A stretch of DNA of 64,000 bases from Dipteronia dyeriana (lineage: Eukaryota; Streptophyta; Magnoliopsida; Sapindales; Sapindaceae). Positions 1 to 10,806 of the stretch are shown here, piece after piece (within the stretch, counting starts at the first letter, position 1; every line of letters begins with the position of its first letter). Location: the NCBI GenBank assembly GCA_032871835.1, contig CM065295.1:66089687-66153686 (forward strand), written 5' to 3'. Made by a program: the position numbers and the translations under genes. The notes under the pieces are model-generated. The model searched no databases, was not told the DNA's origin, and saw only the letters and a list, made by a program, of their open reading frames with translations.

Positions 1-302
1 ATCTTCCAACCTCCAACACCGACCATCTAATTACAGGTAAAAGAACTATGTGGCCTTTGATTTATCTACATTAGTAGAGGATACGTAGACAACTTAATTG
101 TGGTCAACATTAACTGCAAGACCAATATTTTTTTATTATCATTTAAACTTTGTTAGATTGTATATTCATTTAAGGTCAATTTCTATTTTTTTCAATAAAA
201 TTTAGATACAATTGTACATTTTTATTTATTAATCAATGTCAATTTCTTAAATTTAAACTTTGTCAATTTTTATTAGTATTAGTTGTATTGTTTCATTAAT
301 TT

Positions 303-305
<3 letters not shown>
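1..305. other. Intergenic AT-rich sequence
   Basis: AT-rich plant intergenic DNA. I see no gene, RNA or bounded repeat in it. Confidence 0.5.

Positions 306-347
<42 letters not shown>
306..347. repeat. (CA)21 microsatellite
   Basis: An uninterrupted CA dinucleotide run of about 21 units. Open frames that cross it translate only into TH or CV dipeptide repeats and are not genes. Confidence 0.95.
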
Positions 348-348
<1 letters not shown>

Positions 349-349
<1 letters not shown>

Positions 350-522
350 ACCGAATCGAAGCTGAACCGGACCCGGACGGTTTCGAAACCGAAACCGAAC
401 TGTAACCGCAAAACCGTGGTTACGCAATTGAAACCAAACTGTCCCATCTGGTTACGGTTTCGGTTTGGCCCTTCCATGGAACCGAAACCGGAACCGACGT
501 TTCAAACTGAAATCGAACCATA
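349..522. repeat. CCGAA/CCGAAACCG-rich degenerate repeat
   Basis: A GC-richer patch of degenerate CCGAA, AACCG and CGGTTT units in both orientations. The same motif style fills the hAT-type element at 47736-48279, so this may be the remains of one end of such an element. No terminal repeats or target duplication could be defined, so the class is an inference. Confidence 0.5.
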
Positions 523-840
523 GACACCATTAGTGGGTAGCAATTTCATGTTAACTTGCCTATTTGTGGGCTCTCCGGCGAGCATGTTCTCGTTATCGGA
601 GGCTTGCTCTTCGCCTTCCAATTTGCCGTTGTCGCGTGGCCAATTGGGCTTATGTAGCATGATGTTGTGGCAGTTTGCTTACACGAATTCTAGGTTCTTT
701 GCTAACGTGTTAAACCGAATAAAATTACCCCAAACAAATATTAATTACACTTATTCTTTCACAAAACATTTTGAAATATTTTACAACTAGACAATACTCC
801 CGTTAGCTAATTAAATAGTGGGTACTGTTAACATGTGCCC
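523..840. other. Intergenic, nothing recognised
   Basis: An 85-codon open frame lies here (533-790) but shows no recognisable domain. The end of the stretch (TGTTAACATGTGCCC) forms a palindromic target site together with the sequence after 1762, once the intervening element is removed. Confidence 0.4.
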
Positions 841-843
841 TTA

Positions 844-1759
844 GGCCCCGTCTGGTGCGCGAGATTGAATTGGACTATTTCATAGGATTGAATTGGATTG
901 AGATGAGAGTGATATTAGATATGATTGGATTGGACTGCACTGAACTAAATTAATACTATGCTGTGTTTGGAGAAACGTGGGACTGGACTGAATTAAGATC
1001 ATATTTTGTTTGGTGAAACATGAGATCAGATTAAATTTGATAATATTTTGAAATTGAATAATAAATTATTGAAATATGTATAAAGAAAATAAATGTTTTA
1101 ATTTATATATTATTAAAGTAATAATATTCAAAAATATTTTTAAAATATAGATTTATATTATTTTTAAATAAAATTTTAAAAAATTTCGATTTTGTAATTT
1201 GTTTATTTAATAATATATATACACACACATGTGGGACTACAGTAGGTCCAATAAATTTGGATTCTTCAATCCTATTGAGAGAAATTATGATTGATATAAT
1301 CTTGGTCCTTAATAATCTAACCGAAATTGAATAACAAATTAGTATTTGTCATATTTTTTGTACAATTTTTTATTGGATTTATATATATGTGTGTGTGTGT
1401 CATATTATTATTTGTTTATTAAAAGTAAAGTTCTAGTATATAATTTATTAAAAATATTTTTAAATAAAAAATATTTTTTAAAAAGTGAACAAACATAAAT
1501 GAATCTGAGAATAAATTAAATTACAACTTATGTATGAAATTATTATAAATTTAAAAAAAGATAATGAAAAGAAAAGATAGAAAAAAGAGAGATGGTTTTA
1601 GTCCCATGACTAATAAATCCACCAGTATAAGTGGGTTTATTTAGTCCCATGATGATGTGACTATTGAGAGATAAAATCCCAGTCCTATACAGTTGCCAAA
1701 CACGGGTTTAAGACTAATATAGTCCAATCCAATCCCAATCCCAGACAATAAACAGGGCC
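844..1759. mobile_element. PIF/Harbinger-type (Tourist-like) non-autonomous element, 916 bp
   Basis: The ends are inverted: GGCCCCGT on the left and ACAGGGCC on the right. The flanks carry the 3-bp duplication TTA (841-843 and 1760-1762), which is the classic PIF/Harbinger target preference. The subterminal sequence repeats GATTGGATTGGACT on the left and AGTCCAATCCAATCC on the right, and ends of the form GGCCCTGTTTGG are common in plant Harbinger MITEs. No transposase is present, so it would need one in trans. Without the element the target reads ATGTGCCCTTAGTGCACAT, a near-palindrome. Confidence 0.75.
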
Positions 1760-1762
1760 TTA

Positions 1763-1974
1763 GTGCACATGTTATTAACTAGAAATTTAATATAATAAGA
1801 AATTCAATAATTGTATATGTAGAAGCAAAATAATTAATGAAGTGATTGTATATTTATTGAGTTTCTTATTATAGTAAATTAAGTCGTTAACCCGTGTCCT
1901 ACCCTTAGAGCATATATTATCACTACCCTTAAACATTATACTAACGCAACATTAGAAAGTGTACTAAATATAAA
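1763..1974. other. Intergenic spacer between two elements
   Basis: AT-rich sequence with no gene seen. The last 9 bases (1966-1974, AAATATAAA) are the left target duplication of the Mutator-like element that follows. Confidence 0.5.
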
Positions 1975-4019
1975 GTGTTAATAACACCAATGCCCCTTGA
2001 ACTTATAGCGTGGTAGCAAAACTCCCTTTAAATTTTTTGTCTTAGCATTAAACCCCATAAACTTTCATTTATTGATAAAAGCTGATAGAAGTGAAACAGA
2101 TGTCAAAGAAAATTTACATTTACATACCCTGATTATATGAATAATTGCATTAAAATTGAAAAAATATAATAATATTATACAAACACCCTTTAACCTGTTC
2201 GACTAATGTCTAAAAAAATAATAAAAAATAATATTAATAATATTAATTGTACTTTAAAAACAGATTTTTTTTAAAAAAAAAATATTAAATGCATTTAAAT
2301 TAAATTTCATTCTCTCTCCCACTAATTAAATAATAATAATAATTTCATTTTTTTAATAATAATTAAATTTTAAAATAATTAAATGTTAATATAAATTAAA
2401 AAATAAATTAAACAATTCATTTAATATAAAACTAAATTAAAAAATCAAAATAACAATAATAAATAAATATTTAAATAAACTTTAAAAATGGGTGTTATCA
2501 ATTTAGTATCTAAGTTTTAGGGAAACATCAATTTTTTAAGAGTGTTTGCTTTTTTATAACCCATGACCTTTTACTTATAAAAAATGCATCAAATTGGTCT
2601 ATTTGGTCAAAATTTTAATGGTCAAAGGTTACATAAGAGGTAAAATGATGTCTTTACACCTAACCATTTATTTATTTTTTTAAAATAAAATAAAATAAAC
2701 CATTTAGTTTTTTTTGAGAAAAAAGAAGAAAATTTTGTTAAAAATTGAAATATATCTTAAAAAATTAAAGAAAAATGAAAAAAATTGATTTTTTCTTGAA
2801 AGAAAAGGGAATTTTTTTTGATTGAATCTTCAAATTGGATCCAAAGTTGGAAAAAAATAAATTCATCCCTAGTTTATTTTTTTTTTACTATTTGTTTAAA
2901 AATTATCACCGGTTTATTTTTTGGGTACTATTTCTTTTTTATTTACTTTAAGGGACTAATTCTTTTATATTCTTTAAATTTTGTATTTTAATAGTTTAAT
3001 TAAATGATTTTTTTTTTTAAACTCGATCCTTTCCTCCACCACCACTGCATCGCCATCCATCATCATCATCATCATTCACCAAATTTGTTTGAGATCTTGA
3101 ACAAGTGAACTACAAAATTATTCAAAAATTATTCAAAATTATAGAGTCGTCATCCAAATCAATTTCTTCTAAACCTAAATCTTCAAATTCCCAAATTTGT
3201 CATTAAGCGGTAACTTCAGAACCCAAAAACCTTGATTTCTAACTTCAAAACTAGAACCAATCAACAAAAAAATAAATAAATAAATCCAAATTTCGAACAA
3301 AATCCAAGGAAAAAAATAATTAAAAACCAATGTCCTCCATTTGATTTCCAAAACTGGAGATAAAATGAACAAGAGAACAAATTCAGAAAACTATTTTTTT
3401 TTAACAAATCTAGAAAAAAAATAGCAGATATAGATTTTTTTTGAACAAAACTAAAAAATGTTTAACAATAGTCATCATCAAAACTAAACACAAACCCAAA
3501 CATAGAATACACCATCATCAACATCAAACCCAAACCTAGAACACAATCATCAATATAAAACCCAACCCCGATTCAAAATGAAGCTTTCAATCTATCAAAC
3601 ACAGACTAGATTCATAGCTTTAAAATCCAAACTCACACTCAAACTACCACCACTAACCATCTCACCGAAAATCACCATCACTAGCATCGATTCCTCGATC
3701 ACACCGGTGAATGTGAGAGAGAAGAGGGAACGTGAGAGAAAGCTAAAGAGAGAGTTGACATGATGGAAAGAAAGAAAGAGAAGATACGGCGACTGAGATC
3801 TCCTCGGTGGTGGTGGTGGTGGCTAGGTTTTGGTGTTGAAGAAGATGATGATGAGGAGATTTTAGGAGAGAAGATTTAGGTGTTTTTACTTTTGAGTTTA
3901 GGTTTATGGATTTGATGATGTTTATGGATTTGTTGATGATGATGATGGGTTTTGTTAAATTAATTTTAATTTCTTGATTATTCTTTTAAAAACTATTTTT
4001 TAAAATTTAATAATACTTA

Positions 4020-4020
<1 letters not shown>

Positions 4021-4051
<31 letters not shown>

Positions 4052-4054
4052 AAG

Positions 4055-4098
<44 letters not shown>
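4021..4098. repeat. (TTA/ATT)n microsatellite
   Basis: Two blocks of ATT repeats (about 4021-4050 and 4058-4098), broken by AAAAGT, lying just inside the right TIR of the MULE. Confidence 0.9.
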
Positions 4099-4344
4099 GT
4101 ATTAAAGTACAATTAATATTATTAATAATATAATTTTTTATTTTGTTGGACATTAGTCAAACAGATCAAGGGTGTTTGTGTGATATTATTATATTTTTCT
4201 AGTTTTAATACAATTATTCATATAATCAGGGTGTGTAAGTGTAATTTTTTCTTGACGTCCGTTTCATTTCTGTCAGCTTTTGCCAATAAATGAAAGTTCA
4301 GGGGGATTAATGTCGAGAAAAAAAATTTAAGGGGCACTTTGCTA

Positions 4345-4944
4345 TAGGGATAGCAACGGGTTGGGTTCGGGTGGGTTTTGTAAAATCCAAACCCTTACCT
4401 GCGAAAATTTTCCTCACCCATGCCAGCCCGTCCGTGAATCCACTTCCCTCGAACCCACGTAGGTAAGTGGGTTCGCGGGCGGGTTTGAACCCGCGGGTTA
4501 TGGCTGCACTCATACCCTCATCCGCAAACCCACGAAACAATGTAGGTTCATGGGTGGATGCTTCACCCGCGTGGATACCTATAAACCCGCGATTTGTCAT
4601 TTGTAAATTTCCACATGTAATCACCTACTGGATACTTAAATGAATTAAATTTCCATTTCTAATTCCCTACTTGGTACATTACAAAACAATAAAACCATAA
4701 AAATAAAACGACAAAAAATAATTCAAATGTCTATGTATGTTTATATACAAGTATTTTTTTTATACGGGTTCACGGATCCAACCCGCGAGTTCGTTTTTTC
4801 AACCCACACCCGCTCGTGAACCCACCGGGTTTTTCATTAAACTGGTTCGCGGATCCGCGTATCGTAAATTCACCATCCACACCCGACCCTATAGGGTCGG
4901 GTTTGGATAGGTAGCCGTGGGTGCGGGTCAAATTGCCATCCCTA
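4345..4944. mobile_element. hAT-type MITE, 600 bp, nested in MULE right arm
   Basis: Begins TAGGGATAGCAA and ends TTGCCATCCCTA (11 of 12 bases inverted-identical). Exact 8-bp duplications CTTTGCTA lie on both sides (4337-4344 and 4945-4952), the hallmark of the hAT superfamily. The body is dominated by GGGTTCG/CGGGTT and AACCCGCG motifs, as in many plant hAT elements. The duplicated site lies in the MULE TIR and its intact counterpart (TAGCAAA at 2014-2020) is visible in the left arm, so this insertion post-dates the MULE. No transposase is encoded. The partial element at 63448 belongs to the same family. Confidence 0.9.
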
Positions 4945-4999
4945 CTTTGCTACCACGTTATAAGTTCAGGGAGCTTGGTGCTATTAACCCAAATATAAA

Positions 5000-5826
5000 A
5001 TATAATATACTTTTTAAAAATGGTAAAAACATTAAACCAAACATAGAATCATGCAAAAGTATCAAAAACGCTATATAATTATAGTATCATACTTTTGAGA
5101 TATGATTACAACTATATATATATTTTTTAAACTTTCAATTAAATCCTCAAGTGAAAATACATCACTTTTTTCAACTAGTCTAGTTGTCGGGTAAGTATTA
5201 TGTTAATAAATTGAGTTTTAATAGCATCAAAATAGGGTAAATTACAAAAAATCCTATTGACTTCATTTTTCCTTTATTCCATTTATTTCTCTCAAGAAAA
5301 AATGTTGGGGAGTCACGATTTTTGGGGATTGAGGTTTAAAGACCTAAGTATTTTCAATTAGGCAGGCTTGGAGGCTGTTTTCTTGGAACCTTAGAGTGGT
5401 GAGCCTGATCGACTAGGAGAGGTGGTGTTGTAACGTGTCTAAGATTGACCACATTTTTCATCCTATGAATAGAGAGCCTGTGAGTATTAAAGGGGGACAA
5501 GATTGTCTTTTTTGAATTGTAAACAAAGGTGAGTTAGCTTGTATCTGTGTAATTCTTTTGAGCCTTTGGTGGAATCAAAATATAGATTTCCTTGATGGTA
5601 AGTCTAAAAAGTCTGTTGACCTTGTAGCTTCGGCTTCAGATTTTCACGTAACTCAAAAAAGGGCAACGCTCCTAATAAATCTGATTGGATTCCCTCTCCT
5701 CCAGGCCTCTGGTCTTCATTTGGTAGGTTTATGTGGGCTGTCATTTGTGACCATGATGGTGGAATAATGGCTTCTAACTCTGGACCGAGAATTTTTGGTT
5801 TTGCAAGAACGTTTGTTGTCGGCTTA
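5000..5826. other. Intergenic/upstream region of the PORR gene
   Basis: AT-rich up to about 5290, then more balanced composition. Short open frames at 5558-5834 on both strands have no recognisable domain. No transposon ends were found. Confidence 0.4.
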
Positions 5827-5895
5827 TTGGGCACATTGAACTGGGCCTATTGAACTTTTTTCATTAATAGACTAATCGTCTATTGGAATTGGGCC
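5827..5895 (+). promoter_or_regulatory. Site II (TGGGCC/TGGGCA) promoter cluster
   Basis: TGGGCC occurs at 5842-5847 and 5890-5895, and a TGGGCA at 5827-5832. Clustered TGGGCY (Site II) boxes, bound by TCP-type factors, are typical of plant promoters for organelle-related housekeeping genes. They sit 350-420 bp upstream of the PORR start codon. A possible 5' UTR intron (GT near 6049, AG near 6234) would lie between them, but it is not proven. Confidence 0.55.
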
Positions 5896-6245
5896 TATTA
5901 AAAAGGTACATAAATTCTTCATTAATTTTTCTGTATTTTGCAACCGGTTCTCGTTTTCTCTTAATAAGAAAAATATGTTTTTTATGATTTTCCATTTTCT
6001 TGCAGTAAGAGAAGACGGTGCTTAAAGTTCCTGGAATGGAGCACACCGGTAACTAATTCATTTTCTACATTCTGCTAATCAGTCAGTTTTCACATTCCGG
6101 TACCACTCTATCTCTCAGTTCTTTTGATTCTGCAATTGGAGAAATTAATTAAATGTAAAATTGTTCATTGCGTTACCTCTTCATTTTTGCTCTGCGTGAA
6201 AACTTAAGTGGGTATTAATCGATTTCAAATTTTAGTTTTTAAAGA

Positions 6246-7541
6246 ATGAGAATGAGATGGTTTGGTGCTTGTTTTTATAAGGCTGTATGCTCTACAGTTT
6301 TAGGTGAAACCCACAAAGGCTTTAGCTACCACCAGAGAAAAACTTTGGTGAATGTAAAGCTGAAATGGGTTAAAGATAACTCATTGGATCTGGTTGTGGC
6401 TCGTGAGAGGGATCTTAAAGCTGTCTGCACCCTTGTTTCCATCATTTTCTCTGCTTCCAATTGCTTTCTACCTATTTACCGCCTTTCCAGGCATCGCGGG
6501 CAACTTGGTCTGCCTCAAGATCTTAAGCTCTCCACATTTATAAGGAGATACCCTACAATTTTTAGTGAGTCTCATGTTGTTGATGGCGGAGGCACTCGTG
6601 TTCCCTGCTTCAGCTTGACTCCTGAAGCTATTGATCTTCACCAAGAAGGGGTCGATGCTCTTCAGCAGTGTCGGATGGATATTCTTGATAGGCTCTGCAA
6701 ACTTCTTATGCTCACTATGCATAGGATGCTTCCTTTACAAACCATTGATCAGCTGACATGGGATATGGGATTACCATACGATTATTATGTTTCCTTGATC
6801 CCGCATCACCCTAATTTATTTTCTTTGGTTCACCTCCCCGATGATCGTGTTGGCTTGAAGCTTCTACCCTGGAATGATCACCTCGCCGTTTCTCAATTGC
6901 AGAAGGATGCTGTTTTACAGCAGACAGAAGAAGCCATAAAAAATAACTGCTTAGCTTTTCCAATTAGATTCACAAGGGGTTTTGGCCTGAAGAGGAAGTG
7001 CACGGCATGGTTAGAAGAGTGGCAAAGACTCCCTTATACTTCACCTTACGTCGATGCCTCCCATTTGGATCCACGAACTGATGTGTCTGAAAAGAGGATT
7101 GTTGGAGTTTTTCACGAGCTTCTCCAACTTACCATACACAAGAAAACAGAGCGTAAGAATGTGAGCAATCTTCGTAAACCATTGTCTTTACCTCAGAAGT
7201 TTACTAAGGTGTTTGAGCGACATCCTGGGATTTTTTACATTTCTATGAAATGTGACTCTCAGACTGTTATTCTTAGGGAAGCATACGATCGTCAACAACT
7301 CTTGCAAAAACACCCCCTTGTTAATGTGCGAGAAAGATTTGCAAGCATGATGAGAATAGGGTTTTTGGATAGGAGTAGGGGCTTATACAAGAAAAAGAAA
7401 GATCCTGGTCAAGAGAAGGACCCGTTAAGGCTTATATATGGTTGTCAACTCAGTGGCACTGGATTCAGTTCTGAAGAGGAGTCACATTGTAGTTTGTTTT
7501 CTGAATACGATTCAGATGATCCTACACACGATCGTTCTTAG
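6246..7541 (+). CDS. PORR-domain organellar RNA-binding protein (WTF1/RPD1 family)
   Basis: An intact 431-residue single exon. Residues 1-35 are basic and hydroxylated with no acidic cluster, which fits a mitochondrial or plastid presequence. The PORR (plant organelle RNA recognition) domain starts near residue 37 (VKLKWVKDNSLDLVV) and runs to about residue 375. It has the usual landmarks: LPQDLKLSTFIRRYPTIF, FSLTPEA, then LLMLTMHRMLPL, WDMGLPYDYY, LIPHHPNLF, FTRGFGLKRK, WLEEWQRLPYTSPY, EKRIVGVFHELLQLT and FERHPGIFYIS. Family members (WTF1, WTF9, RPD1) bind organellar transcripts, and several promote group II intron splicing. The tail is acidic and serine-rich (EEESHC...EYDSDDP). The start is the first ATG in frame; a second Met is two codons on. 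Lack of introns and full length fit the family. The specific orthologue and the target organelle are not decided by sequence alone. Confidence 0.9.
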   Translation: MRMRWFGACFYKAVCSTVLGETHKGFSYHQRKTLVNVKLKWVKDNSLDLVVARERDLKAVCTLVSIIFSASNCFLPIYRLSRHRGQLGLPQDLKLSTFIRRYPTIFSESHVVDGGGTRVPCFSLTPEAIDLHQEGVDALQQCRMDILDRLCKLLMLTMHRMLPLQTIDQLTWDMGLPYDYYVSLIPHHPNLFSLVHLPDDRVGLKLLPWNDHLAVSQLQKDAVLQQTEEAIKNNCLAFPIRFTRGFGLKRKCTAWLEEWQRLPYTSPYVDASHLDPRTDVSEKRIVGVFHELLQLTIHKKTERKNVSNLRKPLSLPQKFTKVFERHPGIFYISMKCDSQTVILREAYDRQQLLQKHPLVNVRERFASMMRIGFLDRSRGLYKKKKDPGQEKDPLRLIYGCQLSGTGFSSEEESHCSLFSEYDSDDPTHDRS

Positions 7542-8455
7542 TTTCCAGTGAGAGTATCTTGAGATTTTGAATGTTAGAGGAAGAGTAATGTCCGCTGTAT
7601 GAAATTGTTAACAGTTCAAGGTATCAGCTGTTTTTCATTTGGTTTTTGTGATGTATTGCATAATCAGTATGAACACACAAATGAAAAACTTAGTCTTATT
7701 TGGTTATTTTGGACATGCTTTCTATCCCATCCTTTTATTTTATTAAGAAAGTTATTTGTTTTAATAATGTGATGTAATGAGAACTTAGCTCAATTTGCAA
7801 ACCTCCTTTTTATATACTTTCTAAAATTTCAGCTTAAATTTTTCATATTGAAAAACATTCGGATATTTTTTTTATCAGAAACCAAAAAGTATATCAAAGA
7901 CAGATGAAAGATTTGCAATACCATAGAAATACCATATTGCTTATAAAGATTTTTCTTGTTCAATAAATTTCTTATGTTTTCCTATTAAAAAAAATACCAT
8001 AGAAATGTCATTTACGAACTGCATACTTTGTACTGAAAAATACAGACACATGGAGATTGTTGTATTTTTGCTTCCTTTTGAAGGGTCAAGACTTTTGTTT
8101 GGTAATCATGTGCCTCAAGCACTTTAGAGTCAACTCACTAATTTAAATAAATAACTTTGAGCTACATCATATTTGAGATAAGCAGGGCTAGGTACAATTT
8201 TGAGCTAAGAAGGCAGAAACTTGTGTGTGTATGTTTGTTTGAAGCATTGGTACTCTTTTTTCCATTTAAAGTGTTGTCTTGATTGCTGTATAAAAGTTGT
8301 GAAGGCTTTCATGGAATTTTCTTTCTGATATTCTCATCAATGGATATTATTACAGTTTCCTCATAAATGGCAAATTCAGAAATTTTACTTGTAAAACACT
8401 TTTGATGTAGATAAAGGTAATTAGAAATTTGAAAATCTTGGAGAATTATTAGTTG
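7542..8455. other. 3' flank of the PORR gene and spacer
   Basis: AT-rich DNA that probably includes the 3' UTR of the PORR gene, but no single polyadenylation site can be fixed. An AATAAA lies near 7963. Nothing else recognised. Confidence 0.4.
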
Positions 8456-8459
8456 GTCC

Positions 8460-9735
8460 ACAGGTTTTTGCAACATTTGGGACTGGAAGAATGATTAAGC
8501 CCGGTTCATATTCAGGTTCCAGAATCCAGAGGTTATGGTGACAAATATGATTATGATCGTTATGAAGGCTGTTATGGAAGCAGGGATGATGATCAGAATG
8601 GTTATGAAAGAGATTATGGCTATAGGGATGATGATCAGTATGGCAGAAATGGAGACTCATAGTTGTGGGAGAGACTATGAAGACCGCAATGGCGGTGATG
8701 GTTACAGAGATGATGATTCCCATGGAGGAAGCAGAAGTGTTGATCGTTACCAAGATAGCTCAATCAGAAACTCCAATAGATGACATGCTTTTGGTGATGA
8801 CAGTCAATCATCATGTCGGTATGTTTCCCCTTTCTGTAGAGAAATTTATTATTTTTTACTCTTTAAGCCTTGTCATCTTTGGTTTTTCTTTGGTGTTTGA
8901 GTTGATTTTAGCCGTTCATTTGAATCTGGAGAAAGTCAATTTAATCTTGATATGAAGAATGCGCATGCCTTGAGCAACACTACTTGTGCAGGGCTAGAAA
9001 TTTGAACTAAAATGAATCATACAACCATGTCTACATTGATGGCACCACTTTCATGCAACTATTTTGAGTTTTAGTGTATCTCTTCTTGTCAGTGAAATTT
9101 GCCTTTCCATGACTTTTTTCTCCCTTTACTAATTTTAAGCTTTTTGATCAAATCTTTATGAGATCCTTAACCTGGAGAAGATAGTTACTCATTACGTTTA
9201 TCTTTTTCTGCAGAGGCAGTGGAGGCAGAGCTGATGATCATTATGTTGAAGGAAGGTACTTCTAAGTGGATGTACTTGGTGGATAATCGCTGTTGCATTT
9301 TTAAGGGTCTGAATATCATTCTTGATCAAATTCAAACCATTTATGTTGTATTGATAGGCTGCTTGAGCTGAAGTTTTGTGAATAAAACATTGGTGCTCCT
9401 CCTAGTTATGAAGAAGCATTAGGCGGATCTCGAAGCCCTTATCAGAGTGAAAGGTCTGAATCTTATAACCCAGAAATGCAGTTAAATGGTTATAACAATA
9501 AAGTTCATGATTGTGACAATCTGATTGGTGATTTTGATGAAAGGGATGGAGAAATTTCAACAGTATTTGTTCGTAGAACTTCTTCTGCACCTACTCTTCC
9601 TAGTGCTTCTTCTCCCCCTGCAAGCCTTAATCCAAGCCAAGCAACTAATGCTCTTGCCTCTTGGCACTAACTCTCCTGTGAACCAGGAAGTTGTTACTTC
9701 TGATGATTTCCATCCACATGGTTCAGCTCCAGGTA
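8460..9735 (+). pseudogene. Epsin (clathrin interactor EPSIN2/3-like) pseudogene fragment
   Basis: Three exon-like pieces separated by apparent introns. Piece 1 (about 8466-8820) gives [41 protein letters not shown], then GRDYEDRNGGDGYRDDD, GSRSVDRYQ and FGDDSQSS. Piece 2 (about 9211-9257) gives GSGGRADDHYVEGR. Piece 3 (about 9375-9732) gives NIGAPPSYEEALGGSRSP, SERSESYNPE, SPPASLNPSQATN and DDFHPHGSAPG. This is the charged central region and the PPSYEEA/DDFDPRGSA-type motifs of plant epsins, which recruit clathrin at trans-Golgi and vacuolar trafficking steps. The N-terminal ENTH domain is absent. In-frame stops (after GDS, in NSNR-stop and in FCE-stop) and frame changes show that it is dead. 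Introns are retained, so it is a segmental rather than a processed copy. Confidence 0.75.
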
Positions 9736-9739
9736 TATT

Positions 9740-10222
9740 AATTCCTATGTACATGTTAAATCATGGAGTGCCATTTTGTAGTGTCTTTTTTTTTTTTTTA
9801 AATTTTAAGGTTGCATCTCATAGTTTACATAAAAAAGAAAGGCTGCAACATAAAGTTTCTCATATTTAAGACTTTTGAACAATTTCATATTGGGTTGAGC
9901 ATATTTTCATCCAGAACTTGCTTTATTTGAGTTTGAAATGTCAGTTTTTTTTTTTTTTTTTTTTCTGTTCCCACTTTGGGATGATGGTCAGGTCCTCAGA
10001 GTATGTTAAAAGTTTATTTGTAATTTTCCTTAAATTAATGGTTCAATTATAACTGTTCTTCTTAGACTGACTGCGTTGTTCCATTGGAATTTTTCCCACT
10101 TGATAGTGTATTAGAATGCCTCCGTACATATAAAAGAGAAAGGTGCTGTTGCAAGTGTCGATTTAAGTTTATTCATTTAGATGCTTTCCTATGGTTTTTG
10201 GAAGGAATGTGTTGCTTTGTAA
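9740..10222. other. Probable intron remnant of the epsin pseudogene
   Basis: Follows a plausible 5' splice site (GGTATATT after SAPG). It contains poly-T tracts and no coding similarity that I recognise. The MITE at 10232 is inserted here. Confidence 0.35.
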
Positions 10223-10231
10223 TTAAAATAA

Positions 10232-10797
10232 GGGATAATTACCCCGGTGTCAAATTGATGACACACTATCAAAATGGTCACTAGATTGGAAAGTTGTTCC
10301 AAAATAGTCACTTTAGACGAACTTTGTGACACCAATGGCCATTCTATCAAACACTGTTAACTTTGCGGTTAAATAAATGGACATTTTAGTAACTTTATCT
10401 ATAATTACAAAAATAAAATATAAAATATAATACTTCATGAAAAGCTTTCTATAAATATAAAAAATTTGAGTTGAAAACAAAAGTATTATATGCTTACTCT
10501 GTTGTTGGTTTTCGTATTCGGGTAATATGGAGATATTTATCTTCCATGATTGATTCACTTCATAAAAAGTGTTTGTGGAATTTGTTCTAAAAAGGGGATT
10601 TTTTTTTTGTTCAATATGCAAATCTAATTTTAAAGCTGAAATGCCCATTTATTTAACTGCAAAGTTAACAGTGTTTGATGGAATGACCATTGGTGTCACA
10701 AAGTTCGCCTAAAGTGATCATTTTGGAACAACTTTCCGATCTAGTGGCTATTTTGATAGTGTGTCATCAATTTGATGGCCACCGAGATAATTATCCC
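10232..10797. mobile_element. Mutator-type MITE with about 155-bp TIRs, 566 bp
   Basis: The left end starts GGGATAATTA and the right end finishes TAATTATCCC. The arms (about 10232-10385 and 10640-10797) are closely inverted, sharing for example GATGACACACTATCAAAAT and CTTTGTGACACCAATGG. Exact 9-bp duplications TTAAAATAA lie at 10223-10231 and 10798-10806. Long TIRs plus a 9-bp duplication indicate a Mutator-superfamily MITE. The loop of about 250 bp is AT-rich and non-coding. Confidence 0.88.
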
Positions 10798-10806
10798 TTA
10801 AAATAA

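Larger units (their letters stand above)
1975..4990. mobile_element. Mutator-like element (MULE), non-autonomous, long TIRs
   Basis: The left arm (1975 to about 2257) is the reverse complement of the right arm (about 4102 to 4990, once the nested hAT is removed), so the TIRs are about 280 bp. Exact 9-bp duplications AAATATAAA flank it (1966-1974 and 4991-4999), as expected for the Mutator superfamily. Outer ends read GTGTTAATAACACC and GGTGCTATTAACCC. The 1.8-kb interior encodes no transposase. It holds AT-rich DNA, an (ATT)n tract, and a less AT-rich stretch (about 3040-3960) with CCACCACCACTGCATCGCC and GGTGGTGGTGGTGG motifs that looks like a gene 5' end. That stretch could be captured host sequence (Pack-MULE style), which is inference only. 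Confidence 0.85.

Noticed and set aside
253..523. Open frames on both strands over the CA repeat
   Set aside because: They consist of dinucleotide-repeat translation and degenerate CCGAA repeat; no domain.
8421..8783. Overlapping frames rich in His/Asp/Met at the epsin relic
   Set aside because: They are other-frame readings of the GATGATGAT-rich epsin exon, which reads as [17 protein letters not shown] in the correct frame.
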